From the NCBI GenBank assembly GCA_040902745.1, contig JBBDWR010000015.1, positions 29,502-93,501 of the forward strand: a stretch of DNA of 64,000 nt, written 5' to 3'. This DNA is from JBBDWR01 sp040902745 (GTDB lineage Bacteria; Actinomycetota; UBA4738; HRBIN12). The notes under the pieces are model-generated. The model did not search any database. It saw nothing but the letters and a program-made list of their open reading frames with translations, and was not told the DNA's origin. How positions within the stretch are numbered: position 1 is the stretch's first letter; every line of letters begins with the position of its first letter. Positions 24,169-32,663 of this stretch are shown in pieces. Both the position numbers and the translations under genes were made by a program.

Positions 24169-26502
24169 CTAGTCGACGTCGTAGTTGATCAGGATGCCTC
24201 GGCCCTCGCAGGTCGGGCAGGTCTCCGAGAAGGACTCCACGAGCCCCCCCGACACGCGCTTGCGGGTGATCTCGAGCAGACCCAACGGCCCGATCTCGTA
24301 GACCTGCGATCGCGTCTTGTCGAGCGCCATCGCCTCGCGCAGGGTGTCGACCACTTGGTTCTTGTTCTTCTCCAGCAGCATATCGATGAAATCCACGATG
24401 ATGATCCCGCCGATGTCGCGCAGGCGCAGCTGGCGCGCAGTCTCGGCAGCGGCCTCGAGGTTCGTGTTGACGACGGTCTCCTCGAGGTTGGTCTTGCCGA
24501 CACTCTTGCCGGTGTTGACGTCGATCACGGTCATGGCCTCGGTGCGCTCGATGATCAGGTAGCCCCCGGAAGGGAGCCAGACCTTACGGTCCAGCGCCTT
24601 GTGGATCTGTTCGGTGACGTGGAACTCCTCGAAGGCGGACAGCTTGCCCTCGTGCATCCGCACCTTCTCGGCGAGATCCGGAGCGACCTCGGTGAGGTAG
24701 CCGTTGACCTTCTCGTAGATCGCGGGCGCGTCGGTGACCAGCTCCTTGTACTCCTCGTCTGTGAACAGATCGCGGACGACGCGGACCGTCAGCTCCGGCT
24801 CCTCGTAGAGCAGATCGGGCGCCTTGACCTTCTTGGAGCGCTTCTCGATCGTCTTCCACGCCTCGAGCGTCCGCTGCAGGTCGTCGGCGAGCTGCTCTTC
24901 GGTCGCCTTCTCGGCCGCGGTCCGGATGATGAGGCCGTGCTCGGACGGTTTTACCTTCTTCGCGATCGCCTTGAGGCGCTTGCGATCCTCGTCGTCGATC
25001 CGCCGACTGATCCCGAACACACTGGAGTTGGGCACCATCACGAGGAAGCGTCCGGGCATCGAGATCTGCGCCGTGAGGCGCGCTCCCTTGCCGCCCATCG
25101 GATCCTTGGTGACCTGAACGATCACGGACTGGCCCGACTTCAACACTTCCTCGATGCGGGGTGGGGTGTCCCCGTCCAGCTCCTCGGCGGAGTAGTTGAC
25201 CTCACCGGCGTAGAGCACGGCGTTGCGGCCGCGACCCACGTCGATGAACGCCGCTTCCATGCCGGGGAGCACGTTCTGCACGCGACCGAGGTAGACGTTG
25301 CCGACCATCGACTTTGCACCCGCGCGCGTGACGTAGTGCTGGACGAGATCTCGGTCTTCCAGGATCGCGATCTGATCGCGGTCACCGTGTTCGGTGATCA
25401 CCATCTGTTTGTCGGTGATCCGCGGCGGGATGATCAGCTCGGTGTGACGGCGCCGCGGAGCTCGGGTGCGCGTGGTACGCGAGCGCCGCATCCGTGTCGG
25501 ACCGGCGACGGTCGCGATCCCCTTCTTCGACGATCGCTTGCGTCCGTCGCGCGACCCCGATGCAGGAGCATCCTTGGCTCCGCCCTTCGCCGTGCTCTTC
25601 GCGCGCGAGGACGGCTCTTTCGCGCCCTTGTCGTCGGCCTTCTTCCTCGCCGGCCGTTTCCTGCTGCGGCTGGAGGCACGCACGACGTTCTTGTCCTCGT
25701 CGGCGGCGATCGCCGCGGGCGGATCGTCCAGGCTGGGCTCGTCCTCCCGGTCCGAGGACGACGGTTTCGCGCCGGTACCGGCGCCCGCCGGCTTGCGGCG
25801 TCGGCGACGAGAGCGCGACTTCGACGACGGTGCACGCTCCCCCGTTTCCGCCGAGGATGCGTCGTCGTCGGGACGTTGCGTGGAGACGCCGGCGGCGTCT
25901 ATGTCGCCGTCGGGTCGAACGGAAGTGGAACCTGCGGACCCGCCGCTCCCGCTGCGCCCCCGGCCGCCGCGGCGACGGCGCCGCCGCTGGCCGGTGGATG
26001 CCGAGCCACCGGCGGGATCCGCAGCCTCACCGGCGCCGTCCTCGGTGGGCGTGTCGTCGTTCGTGCCCTTGTCGGCGGCCGCCCGATCCGTTGACCCGCC
26101 CTCACCGCCGCCGGTCTTCGTCGAGCTCGGGCGGCGCCTGCCGGACGAGCTCCGCGAGCGATCGCCGGTTCGGCTGCCGGATCCGCTACCCGAGCGAGTA
26201 CCGGATCGGCCCTCGGACGCTGCGTCTGATGTCGCGGCTGCGGGACCGGCGGCGTCGCCGGATACCGGCCCCGCTGCTTCCGGCGCTTGCTTCGCTTCAT
26301 CGCCCGCATCGGTGGTGGCCTTGGAACGGCTCCGCCCCCTGCCGCCGCGGCTGCCACGCCGGCGCCGGGCACCCGAGCGGGTTCCTGAACCAGAGCCACC
26401 CTTGGGGTCGGAGGAGGGTTCGGTCGTGGAGTCGCCGGCGTCTTTCGCCGGCGTGGTGGTCGACTCGGACGAGTCCGAGGCGACCTGGGTGTCATCGGTC
26501 AT
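24169..26502 (-). CDS. rne: Ribonuclease E/G with a long low-complexity N-terminal extension
   Basis: 777 aa. Residues 1 to about 350 are a disordered extension rich in Ser, Gly, Asp and Arg with many R-R-R-R clusters. The catalytic region (about 355-777) carries an S1-like domain (V-G-N-V-Y-L-G-R-V), the active-site stretches V-I-D-V-N-T-G-K and I-V-D-F-I-D-M, and the zinc-link C762-P-T-C765. The enzyme starts mRNA decay and processes rRNA and tRNA precursors. The ATG has GGGAG 8 nt upstream. A ~330-nt leader with a strong hairpin probably precedes it. Confidence 0.93.
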   Translation of the reverse strand: MTDDTQVASDSSESTTTPAKDAGDSTTEPSSDPKGGSGSGTRSGARRRRGSRGGRGRSRSKATTDAGDEAKQAPEAAGPVSGDAAGPAAATSDAASEGRSGTRSGSGSGSRTGDRSRSSSGRRRPSSTKTGGGEGGSTDRAAADKGTNDDTPTEDGAGEAADPAGGSASTGQRRRRRRGGRGRSGSGGSAGSTSVRPDGDIDAAGVSTQRPDDDASSAETGERAPSSKSRSRRRRRKPAGAGTGAKPSSSDREDEPSLDDPPAAIAADEDKNVVRASSRSRKRPARKKADDKGAKEPSSRAKSTAKGGAKDAPASGSRDGRKRSSKKGIATVAGPTRMRRSRTTRTRAPRRRHTELIIPPRITDKQMVITEHGDRDQIAILEDRDLVQHYVTRAGAKSMVGNVYLGRVQNVLPGMEAAFIDVGRGRNAVLYAGEVNYSAEELDGDTPPRIEEVLKSGQSVIVQVTKDPMGGKGARLTAQISMPGRFLVMVPNSSVFGISRRIDDEDRKRLKAIAKKVKPSEHGLIIRTAAEKATEEQLADDLQRTLEAWKTIEKRSKKVKAPDLLYEEPELTVRVVRDLFTDEEYKELVTDAPAIYEKVNGYLTEVAPDLAEKVRMHEGKLSAFEEFHVTEQIHKALDRKVWLPSGGYLIIERTEAMTVIDVNTGKSVGKTNLEETVVNTNLEAAAETARQLRLRDIGGIIIVDFIDMLLEKNKNQVVDTLREAMALDKTRSQVYEIGPLGLLEITRKRVSGGLVESFSETCPTCEGRGILINYDVD

Positions 26503-26788
26503 CTACAGGTCTCCCTTCGCAGCGGAGGCGCCGCGGCAGGATGCGGGCGATCCATCTGCGTGGGAGTCGACGAAACTGGGGTCGCGACCTCGCAAGAGGC
26601 CGGGAACGGTGCCAGCGCGGGATCTGAGCCGGGCAGGGTGCCCCGGACCGGGTCGCCGCACGCGTCATCACGCACGATCTACGCCTTTCTCCGGCGCCCG
26701 GTCCTTCGTGCGCTCGAGCCGAGCCTGCTGTCGGGGATCTCCCGGGGCTGTGGCGAGCGCGGAGCGGGGGCGCCTCCATAGTTCCTCA

Positions 26789-26826
26789 CCGCCTCCACGG
26801 ACACCCGGTGTGGGGTCCGGAGGCGG
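26789..26826 (-). promoter_or_regulatory. Strong stem-loop in the putative rne leader
   Basis: CCGCCTCC and GGAC pair with GTCC and GGAGGCGG to give a 12-bp stem with a 2-nt bulge and a 12-nt loop, about 290 nt before the rne start. No T-run follows in either direction, so it looks more like a leader structure than a terminator. Leaders of rne genes are known autoregulation targets. Confidence 0.45.
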
Positions 26827-26843
26827 CGAGCACACCTGTCCAG

Positions 26844-26849
26844 AGGATA
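26844..26849 (-). promoter_or_regulatory. Candidate rne promoter -10
   Basis: TATCCT on the minus strand, the same hexamer found before obgE. A start about 7 nt downstream would give a leader of roughly 330 nt containing the stem-loop. No good -35 is visible. Confidence 0.3.
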
Positions 26850-27002
26850 GCAACCGGGAGCGCCACGAGGGGGGAACGTGCCCACCCGACCGATCCACCC
26901 GCACGCATGTGACGGGTCGCCGCAGGTCAGAGGACGTTTCGGGAGGGAGGAGTTTCCGCACGATGCTCGCTCCGAGCCCTCGCTCATGAGACTGTTCGCT
27001 GC

Positions 27003-28172
27003 ATGTCGAGCACGGTCCCCCAGGTCGACCGCAGCGACCGACCGCGTCCCCAGGTCCGGGTCTTCGTCGTCGACGACAACGATGGGTTCCGGGAGTCGCT
27101 GGTCGCGCTCCTCGACACCGACGAGCTACTCGTCGTGGGCGAGGCCAACAGCGGCGAGCAGGCGCTGGACCTTGCGCCCGATCTGGCTCCCGACGTCGTG
27201 GTGATGGACGTCCGGATGCCGTCGATGGGCGGGGTCGAGGCTACCCGCCGGATGAAGGAGGCCCTCCCCGAGGTCGGGATCGTCGCCCTCACGGGCAACG
27301 AGGGCCAGGACGTGGTTCGAGACATGCTCGTGGCCGGAGCCACGGGGTTCGTCCTCAAGGACTCCGACGGCGACGAGATCCTCCACGCGGTGCTCCAGGC
27401 CGCGCAGGGCGGGGGCCTGCTGTCACCCGAGGTCACGCCGACCGTGATCGACGCGCTGACCGAGGCCCTCGAACGGGAACGGCGCCGCAGCAACGAGCTG
27501 GAGCAGGCGCATCGCGCGTTGATCGAACGCTCGGTGCGCCGGCACGAACAGGTCGCGCGACTCGGCCACGAACTGCGCACCCCGGTCACCGTGATCCTGG
27601 GGATGGCGCAGACCCTGTCCGACGACACCGCCCCGAGCGACCAACGTCAGGACCTGCTCGACCGGCTCGTAACTCGCGCCGGGGACCTCGCCCGGCTCGT
27701 GGAACGTTTCGAGCTCGCGGTCGACGCGGCATTCACCGAGAAGGTCGACGTGAACGAGATCGCGCGGGTGGCCGCAGGCTTGGACGAACGCGTACACGTC
27801 CGCACCGGAGACGACGTCCCGCTCGCGAACCTCAACACCGTGGTCGCGCAGCGACTCCTCGAAGAACTCGTGGAGAACGGGTTGAAGTTCTCTGACGCTC
27901 CCGCCACCGTCGAAGTCGTCGTTCGTCGGGGACCGGGAGGCGCCGAGGTGCGCGTGATCGACCACGGCCCCGGGATCGAGGAGGGCGATCGGGAGCGCAT
28001 CTTCGCCCCCCTGGAACAGGCGGAAGAGCTCAACGCCCGCCGCCATCAAGGGACAGGCATGGGTCTCTCCCTCGCCCGAACGGCCGCCCGCGCTGCCGAC
28101 GGCGACGTCGTGATCGAACGGTCCGACCCGCAAGGCACCACGTTCCTATGGCGCGTCGGCCCGCCCGCTTGA
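27003..28172 (+). CDS. Hybrid receiver - histidine kinase (REC-HisKA-HATPase)
   Basis: 389 aa, cytoplasmic. An N-terminal receiver (about 18-135) has the acidic pair D24/D25, phospho-acceptor D69, T97 and K119. A coiled region leads to HisKA with H189 in L-G-H-E-L-R-T-P, then HATPase_c with the N-box E-N-G-L-K-F, D-H-G-P-G-I and G-T-G-M-G-L. The receiver resembles NarL-type regulators but has kinase domains in place of the HTH. No partner regulator lies nearby. It converges on rodA with a 7-nt gap. Confidence 0.88.
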   Translation: MSSTVPQVDRSDRPRPQVRVFVVDDNDGFRESLVALLDTDELLVVGEANSGEQALDLAPDLAPDVVVMDVRMPSMGGVEATRRMKEALPEVGIVALTGNEGQDVVRDMLVAGATGFVLKDSDGDEILHAVLQAAQGGGLLSPEVTPTVIDALTEALERERRRSNELEQAHRALIERSVRRHEQVARLGHELRTPVTVILGMAQTLSDDTAPSDQRQDLLDRLVTRAGDLARLVERFELAVDAAFTEKVDVNEIARVAAGLDERVHVRTGDDVPLANLNTVVAQRLLEELVENGLKFSDAPATVEVVVRRGPGGAEVRVIDHGPGIEEGDRERIFAPLEQAEELNARRHQGTGMGLSLARTAARAADGDVVIERSDPQGTTFLWRVGPPA

Positions 28173-28179
28173 TCCCTCG

Positions 28180-29343
28180 CTAGCGCGGCCGACCGGTGAA
28201 CCGTCGCATGTGGATGTTCTCCAGCATGCCGACCGCCAACAAGTTCGTGAGGATCGCCGTCCCTCCGTAGGACACGAACGGCAAGGGGATCCCCGTGATC
28301 GGCATGATCCCGATCACCATCCCGACGTTCACGAACATCTGGATCGCCCACATCGACGCGATCCCGGCCGCCACGTACGTGCCGAACGCGTCCTTGGACA
28401 GGTAGCTGATGCGGATCGCGCGCCACAGCAAGACACCGAACAACACGAGGAGACCGACGGAACCAACGAAGCCGAACTCCTCCCCCGCCACCGTGAAGAT
28501 AAAGTCCGTGTGCTGCTCTGGAACGAAGTCGAGGTTGGTCTGCGTACCCGATAGGTAGCCGCGCCCGGTCAACCCACCGGCACCGATCGCGATCTCGGCT
28601 TGATCACGGTTGTAGTTGGCGCCCGCGAGGTCGCTCTCCGAATCCCAGAACGCGGTCAATCGCTGGACCTGATACTCCTTGATCACCCCGAGCTGGAACA
28701 CACCGATCGCCAGCGCGATCGCGACCAGCCCGATCGCCACAAGGTGGCGGGCGCGAGCGCCGGCCACGACGAGGACGCCGACAACGATCGCGATGAGCAC
28801 GATCGAGGTCCCGATGTCGGGCTGGATGAAGACCAGCACCATCGGGACGATCGTCGCCGCGACGGCCTTGAGCACGTCGACGAGCTCGAGGTCCGGCGCC
28901 TTGACCTCCGAGAGCATCGCTGCCAGCAGGCAGATCATCGCGAGCTTCGTCACCTCGGCGGGAGAGAACTGGAACCCTCCGAACTCGAACCAGCGCTGGG
29001 CGCCGTTGACGTTGGTTCCGAGCGGCGATTGCACCAGGATCAGCATCCCGATCGCCGCTGCGTAGAAGAAGCCCGCGTAGACCTTCAGGAATCGATAGTC
29101 GACGGTCGCGACCAGGATCATCAGGATCGCACCGATCGCGATGCCGACGAGTTGCTTCTTGACGTTCGACGCCGGGTCGATGCCGATGCCCCCGAGCCCT
29201 GCGAGGGACCGATTCGCGGAGAAGATCAGGGCAAGTCCGGCGGACGCGAGCAACCCCGCGGCCACGACCAGCGTGAGGTCGATGTGGCGGATAGGCTGCC
29301 GCTCTGCAGCGAGGGCACGCGAGGAGCCGGCAACGAGATCCAT
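28180..29343 (-). CDS. rodA: Peptidoglycan glycosyltransferase RodA
   Basis: 387 aa from the ATG at 29343. SEDS family with about ten helices. The conserved W-F-E-F-G-G-F-Q-F-S-P-A-E stretch and the late P-L-P-F-V-S-Y-G-G-T motif are present. It polymerises lipid II with PBP2 during rod elongation. Its ATG shares one base with the mrdA stop (TGATG), so coupling is likely. Last gene of the mreB-mreC-mreD-mrdA-rodA operon. Confidence 0.95.
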   Translation of the reverse strand: MDLVAGSSRALAAERQPIRHIDLTLVVAAGLLASAGLALIFSANRSLAGLGGIGIDPASNVKKQLVGIAIGAILMILVATVDYRFLKVYAGFFYAAAIGMLILVQSPLGTNVNGAQRWFEFGGFQFSPAEVTKLAMICLLAAMLSEVKAPDLELVDVLKAVAATIVPMVLVFIQPDIGTSIVLIAIVVGVLVVAGARARHLVAIGLVAIALAIGVFQLGVIKEYQVQRLTAFWDSESDLAGANYNRDQAEIAIGAGGLTGRGYLSGTQTNLDFVPEQHTDFIFTVAGEEFGFVGSVGLLVLFGVLLWRAIRISYLSKDAFGTYVAAGIASMWAIQMFVNVGMVIGIMPITGIPLPFVSYGGTAILTNLLAVGMLENIHMRRFTGRPR

Positions 29344-31259
29344 CAGTCCGTCGCCGATCCGATCACGATGTCGCTCGCGTCCACGCCGTCGATGTGCTCG
29401 ACGACACGCCGCACGATCGGCGCCGCCGTCTCCGATCCGTGGCCGCCGTGTTCCACGACGGCGACGATCACGTGCTGCGGGTCGGCCACAGGGGTCATCG
29501 CGGCGAACCACGAGAAGTCCTGCTCCTTTTCCTTCTGCGAGGTCCCCGTCTTGCCGGCGATCGATCCTCCGAAACCGGCGAATGTCTGCGCGGCCGTTCC
29601 GCTCCTGATCACGTCCACGAGTCCCTGCTTGACGTACTCGAGTTCGCTGTGGGAGTAGGGCAGGTCGCGCGAACACTTCGGATTGATCGGCTTCACGACC
29701 TTGCCCGCCTGGGTGCTCTGGTCGCGGACCTCGAGGCCGAGATGCGGAACGACACACTTGCCGCCGTTGGCGATCATCGAATATGCGGTCGCCGTCTGCA
29801 GCGGCGTCGCGAGCACCCCACCTTGCCCGATCGACATCTGGATGAACTCACCGGGGATCATGAAATCCGAGAACGCCTCACGGGCGTCGAAGAGATCTTG
29901 CACCCACGCGTCGTCGGGGATGTTGCCTACGCTCTCGGTCGGCAGGTCGACTCCGGTGGATCGTTCGAAGCCGAACTGGCGCAGGTCGCGCTGCAGCGGC
30001 TCGCTCGGATCCTTGGCATCCTTGGTCGGGTAATAGCGTTGATAGAACTTATAGCCCCAGTCGTAGTAGATCGTGTCGCAGGATTGGGCGAGCGATCCCG
30101 CGATGTCGTAGGGACCTTGCGTTACCGACGACCAGTTGTGAAAGACGGTTCCCGAGGTGTCTTCGGGCACCCTATAGCTGGCGGGACACGGGTAGTACTG
30201 CCCCGTCGATGCGACCCCGTTGCGCAGCGCCGACAACGCGATGAACGGCTTGAACGTGGAACCGGGGGCGTATTGACCCTGTGTGACACGGTTGAACAGG
30301 GGTGCGCCACGATCTTCGTCCACCAACCGGTCGAAGCGCTCCTGATCGATCCCTCCCACGAACTCATCCGGGTCGAAGCTCGGTCGGGAGACGGTGGCCT
30401 CGATCGCCCCCGTTTCCGGGTTCATCACCACGACGGCTCCGGCGTCGGCTCTCAGGTACCGGCCGTTCTCGTCGACGACGTTCCGAGCCTCCTCCATCCC
30501 GAGGTCCAAGGACTCTTCGGCTGCCGCCTGCAACTCCGAGTCGATGCTGATCACGAGATCGTCCCCTGGGACGGGCTGCTTCTCCCCGAGCACGCCCATC
30601 TGCTCGCCGGCGGCATTCACCTCGTACTTGACGAAGCCCTCCTGCCCCCGCAGCCACCGCTCGTATTGCTGCTCGAGTCCCCCCCGGCCGATCACGTCGT
30701 TCGGGTCGTATCCCTTGCCTCTGAGTCGCTCGAGGTCCTCGGCGAACACCGGCGAGGTCCATCCGAGGACGTGCGCGGCCAGCTCGCCCAACGGGTACTT
30801 GCGAACGGCGACGTCCTCCCACGTCACGCCCGGGAACAGACGACGGTGCTCGCCGATGTAGGCGACGGCGCGCTTGGGGACGTCGATCGCGACGGGAACC
30901 GGTTGATAGTCGTAATACCGGACATCGTTCATCGCCTTGCGGATCGTCGCCGGAGGCAGGCCCAGCAGCTTCGTGAGCCGGGAGGTCACCGCTTCGGCGT
31001 CGTCGCCGAGCCGATCTCTTTGGACACGGATCTCCAGGCTTGGCCGGTTCTCGACGATCGGCTGACCGTCGGCCGTGAATATCTGTCCGCGGATCGTGGG
31101 CGTTTCCACTAGGCGGACGTAATTGCCTTCTGCTTCCGCCTTGAATTCGTCCGTGGCGAGCACCTGCAGGTACCACAACCGGACCGTGAGTGCCGAGAAC
31201 ATCAGCACCACGAGCAGCGCGAGCACCTGCAACCGAGCTTTGGCACGACCGTCGGTCAC
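29343..31259 (-). CDS. mrdA: Penicillin-binding protein 2 (elongasome transpeptidase)
   Basis: 638 aa from a GTG. One N-terminal membrane helix (about 10-32), a pedestal domain, and a transpeptidase domain with S334-T-F-K337 (nucleophile), S393-C-D395 and K570-T-G572. The S-x-D form of the second motif is usual for this class. Cross-links peptidoglycan together with RodA. The GTG starts 4 nt after the mreD stop codon. Confidence 0.95.
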   Translation of the reverse strand: MTDGRAKARLQVLALLVVLMFSALTVRLWYLQVLATDEFKAEAEGNYVRLVETPTIRGQIFTADGQPIVENRPSLEIRVQRDRLGDDAEAVTSRLTKLLGLPPATIRKAMNDVRYYDYQPVPVAIDVPKRAVAYIGEHRRLFPGVTWEDVAVRKYPLGELAAHVLGWTSPVFAEDLERLRGKGYDPNDVIGRGGLEQQYERWLRGQEGFVKYEVNAAGEQMGVLGEKQPVPGDDLVISIDSELQAAAEESLDLGMEEARNVVDENGRYLRADAGAVVVMNPETGAIEATVSRPSFDPDEFVGGIDQERFDRLVDEDRGAPLFNRVTQGQYAPGSTFKPFIALSALRNGVASTGQYYPCPASYRVPEDTSGTVFHNWSSVTQGPYDIAGSLAQSCDTIYYDWGYKFYQRYYPTKDAKDPSEPLQRDLRQFGFERSTGVDLPTESVGNIPDDAWVQDLFDAREAFSDFMIPGEFIQMSIGQGGVLATPLQTATAYSMIANGGKCVVPHLGLEVRDQSTQAGKVVKPINPKCSRDLPYSHSELEYVKQGLVDVIRSGTAAQTFAGFGGSIAGKTGTSQKEKEQDFSWFAAMTPVADPQHVIVAVVEHGGHGSETAAPIVRRVVEHIDGVDASDIVIGSATD

Positions 31260-31263
31260 GGGG

Positions 31264-31770
31264 TCAGAACCTCCCCACGCGCTGCTTCTCGGATCCCTCG
31301 GCCAAACGCCGTAGTAACGGGAAGAGCAACGGGGTCAGGATCGCGTTGTACAGACCGGACAGCCCCGCGATGCGCGCCACGTATCCGAACGACTCGTCCA
31401 GCTGCCCTAGCAAGAACGACACGAGTCCGTAGAACAAGATGCCAGCGAAGGTGCCGGCTCCGACGATCACCGTGGGCAGCAACGGCGAGTCCGACACGAT
31501 GTACTGGCGCAGGGTGCCGACCACATAGCCCAACAGGGTGAGCGTGAGCGCAGTGATCCCCTTCGGGGAGTTCAACAGGAAGTCCTGGGCCATCCCTGCA
31601 ACGAACCCGCTGGTCGCGCCCGTCGCGGGACCCTCCAGCATCGCGAAGACGATCGCGACCAGGTACACGAGCTCCGGCTTGGCCCCGACCAGTGTCACGT
31701 CGGAGAACAGGGTCGTCTGCAACAGCAGCGCAGTGACCACGACGAGGACGAAAACGAGAACCCGACGCAC
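31264..31770 (-). CDS. mreD: Rod shape-determining protein MreD
   Basis: 168 aa, about five hydrophobic helices, from a GTG. Sequence conservation in this family is low, but size, topology and place between mreC and mrdA make the call firm. Membrane partner of MreC in the elongation complex. An 8-nt gap follows mreC. Confidence 0.92.
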   Translation of the reverse strand: MRRVLVFVLVVVTALLLQTTLFSDVTLVGAKPELVYLVAIVFAMLEGPATGATSGFVAGMAQDFLLNSPKGITALTLTLLGYVVGTLRQYIVSDSPLLPTVIVGAGTFAGILFYGLVSFLLGQLDESFGYVARIAGLSGLYNAILTPLLFPLLRRLAEGSEKQRVGRF

Positions 31771-31778
31771 GCGCGGCG

Positions 31779-32657
31779 CTACCCCGCATCCCGCTTGAGC
31801 TGCAGCACCTGCACATATTCGAGGGACGCGAAGTCCACGAACGGCCGCACCGTCACCGTCTTCTGCAACGCCGCCGGATCGTCGTAGACCCGCTCGATCG
31901 TTCCGATCGGCACATCTGGCGGATAGAGCCCCTTCTCGTCATTGATCGTGTACGTCGCTGTGTAGACGATCGGCGAAGTTCCAGTTGTGCCCGCCACATC
32001 GATCGCCGCGTCCTGAGCGACCAGATCCATCTCCATCGGTGCGTCCCCCTTGCCAACGAGACCGCCGACGACCTTCTCCGCAGCTTCTCCAGTGTCGATC
32101 TTCGCGGTGACGAACGACCGTTGGTCGATGATCAACCGCACCGTGGAGGCATACGTCGCGGCTCTCGTCACGGTTCCGACCAGTCCCGCGCTCGCGATGA
32201 CCGGCATGTCGATAGCCACCCCGTCGGCCGTGCCGCGGTCGATCGTGATCGTGCGTTCGAAGTTGTTCGGCGGATACCCCAAGACGAGGGCGGATACCGA
32301 GGCGGGAGCGACACGATCAGCAAGGCGCTCCTGTTCAAGGAGCTCCAGATGCCGGGCCTCCAGCGACGAGAAGCCGGCGAGCTGCGTCTGCTGCTCCTCG
32401 ACCTGTTGCTGCAGCTCGTCCCGCTCGTTCTTGAGCGCGCCCGCCTCGGTGATGCCCACGAAGAAGTCTCCGAGCGGGCGGGTAACGTCCCGGATGCCCT
32501 CCTGAAGCGGCGCCATCACGTCGATCGCTGTGCGCCCGAATCCGGAGAGGGGGCCGTCCTCACCCTGGCGGTAGTCGATCGTGATCACGGCCAGGCAGAT
32601 CGACACCAGGATGACCACCAGCAGGCGGACGCTCCGCGGTCGGGATCGTGCGACCAC
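31779..32657 (-). CDS. mreC: Rod shape-determining protein MreC
   Basis: 292 aa from a GTG. One membrane helix (about 10-28), a coiled coil (about 75-110), then the two beta-barrel domains with the conserved G-Y-P-P-N-N-F and I-D-R-G-T-A-D-G-V segments. Extracytoplasmic scaffold binding PBP2. It lies 6 nt after mreB. Confidence 0.95.
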   Translation of the reverse strand: MVARSRPRSVRLLVVILVSICLAVITIDYRQGEDGPLSGFGRTAIDVMAPLQEGIRDVTRPLGDFFVGITEAGALKNERDELQQQVEEQQTQLAGFSSLEARHLELLEQERLADRVAPASVSALVLGYPPNNFERTITIDRGTADGVAIDMPVIASAGLVGTVTRAATYASTVRLIIDQRSFVTAKIDTGEAAEKVVGGLVGKGDAPMEMDLVAQDAAIDVAGTTGTSPIVYTATYTINDEKGLYPPDVPIGTIERVYDDPAALQKTVTVRPFVDFASLEYVQVLQLKRDAG

Positions 32658-32663
32658 GCCGGG

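Larger units (their letters stand above)
26503..27002. other. 500-bp gene-free region between rne and a divergent hybrid kinase
   Basis: No convincing coding sequence: small frames on both strands are arginine-rich and have no family resemblance. Read on the minus strand it holds a candidate -10 and a long stem-loop, so most of it is probably the rne 5' leader. The plus strand must also carry the promoter of the gene at 27003. Confidence 0.6.

Noticed and set aside
23899..26094. Long plus-strand frame (731 codons) opposite rplU and rne
   Set aside because: It is the complementary shadow of a GC-rich gene; the opposite strand encodes L21 and RNase E/G.
26492..26779. 95-codon minus-strand frame as an upstream peptide for rne
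   Set aside because: Arginine-rich with no family resemblance; it overlaps the rne start, and better explained as part of a non-coding leader.
29343..31259. Defective PBP2 because the second motif is S-C-D, not S-x-N
   Set aside because: S-x-D at this place is normal for elongasome PBP2 proteins.
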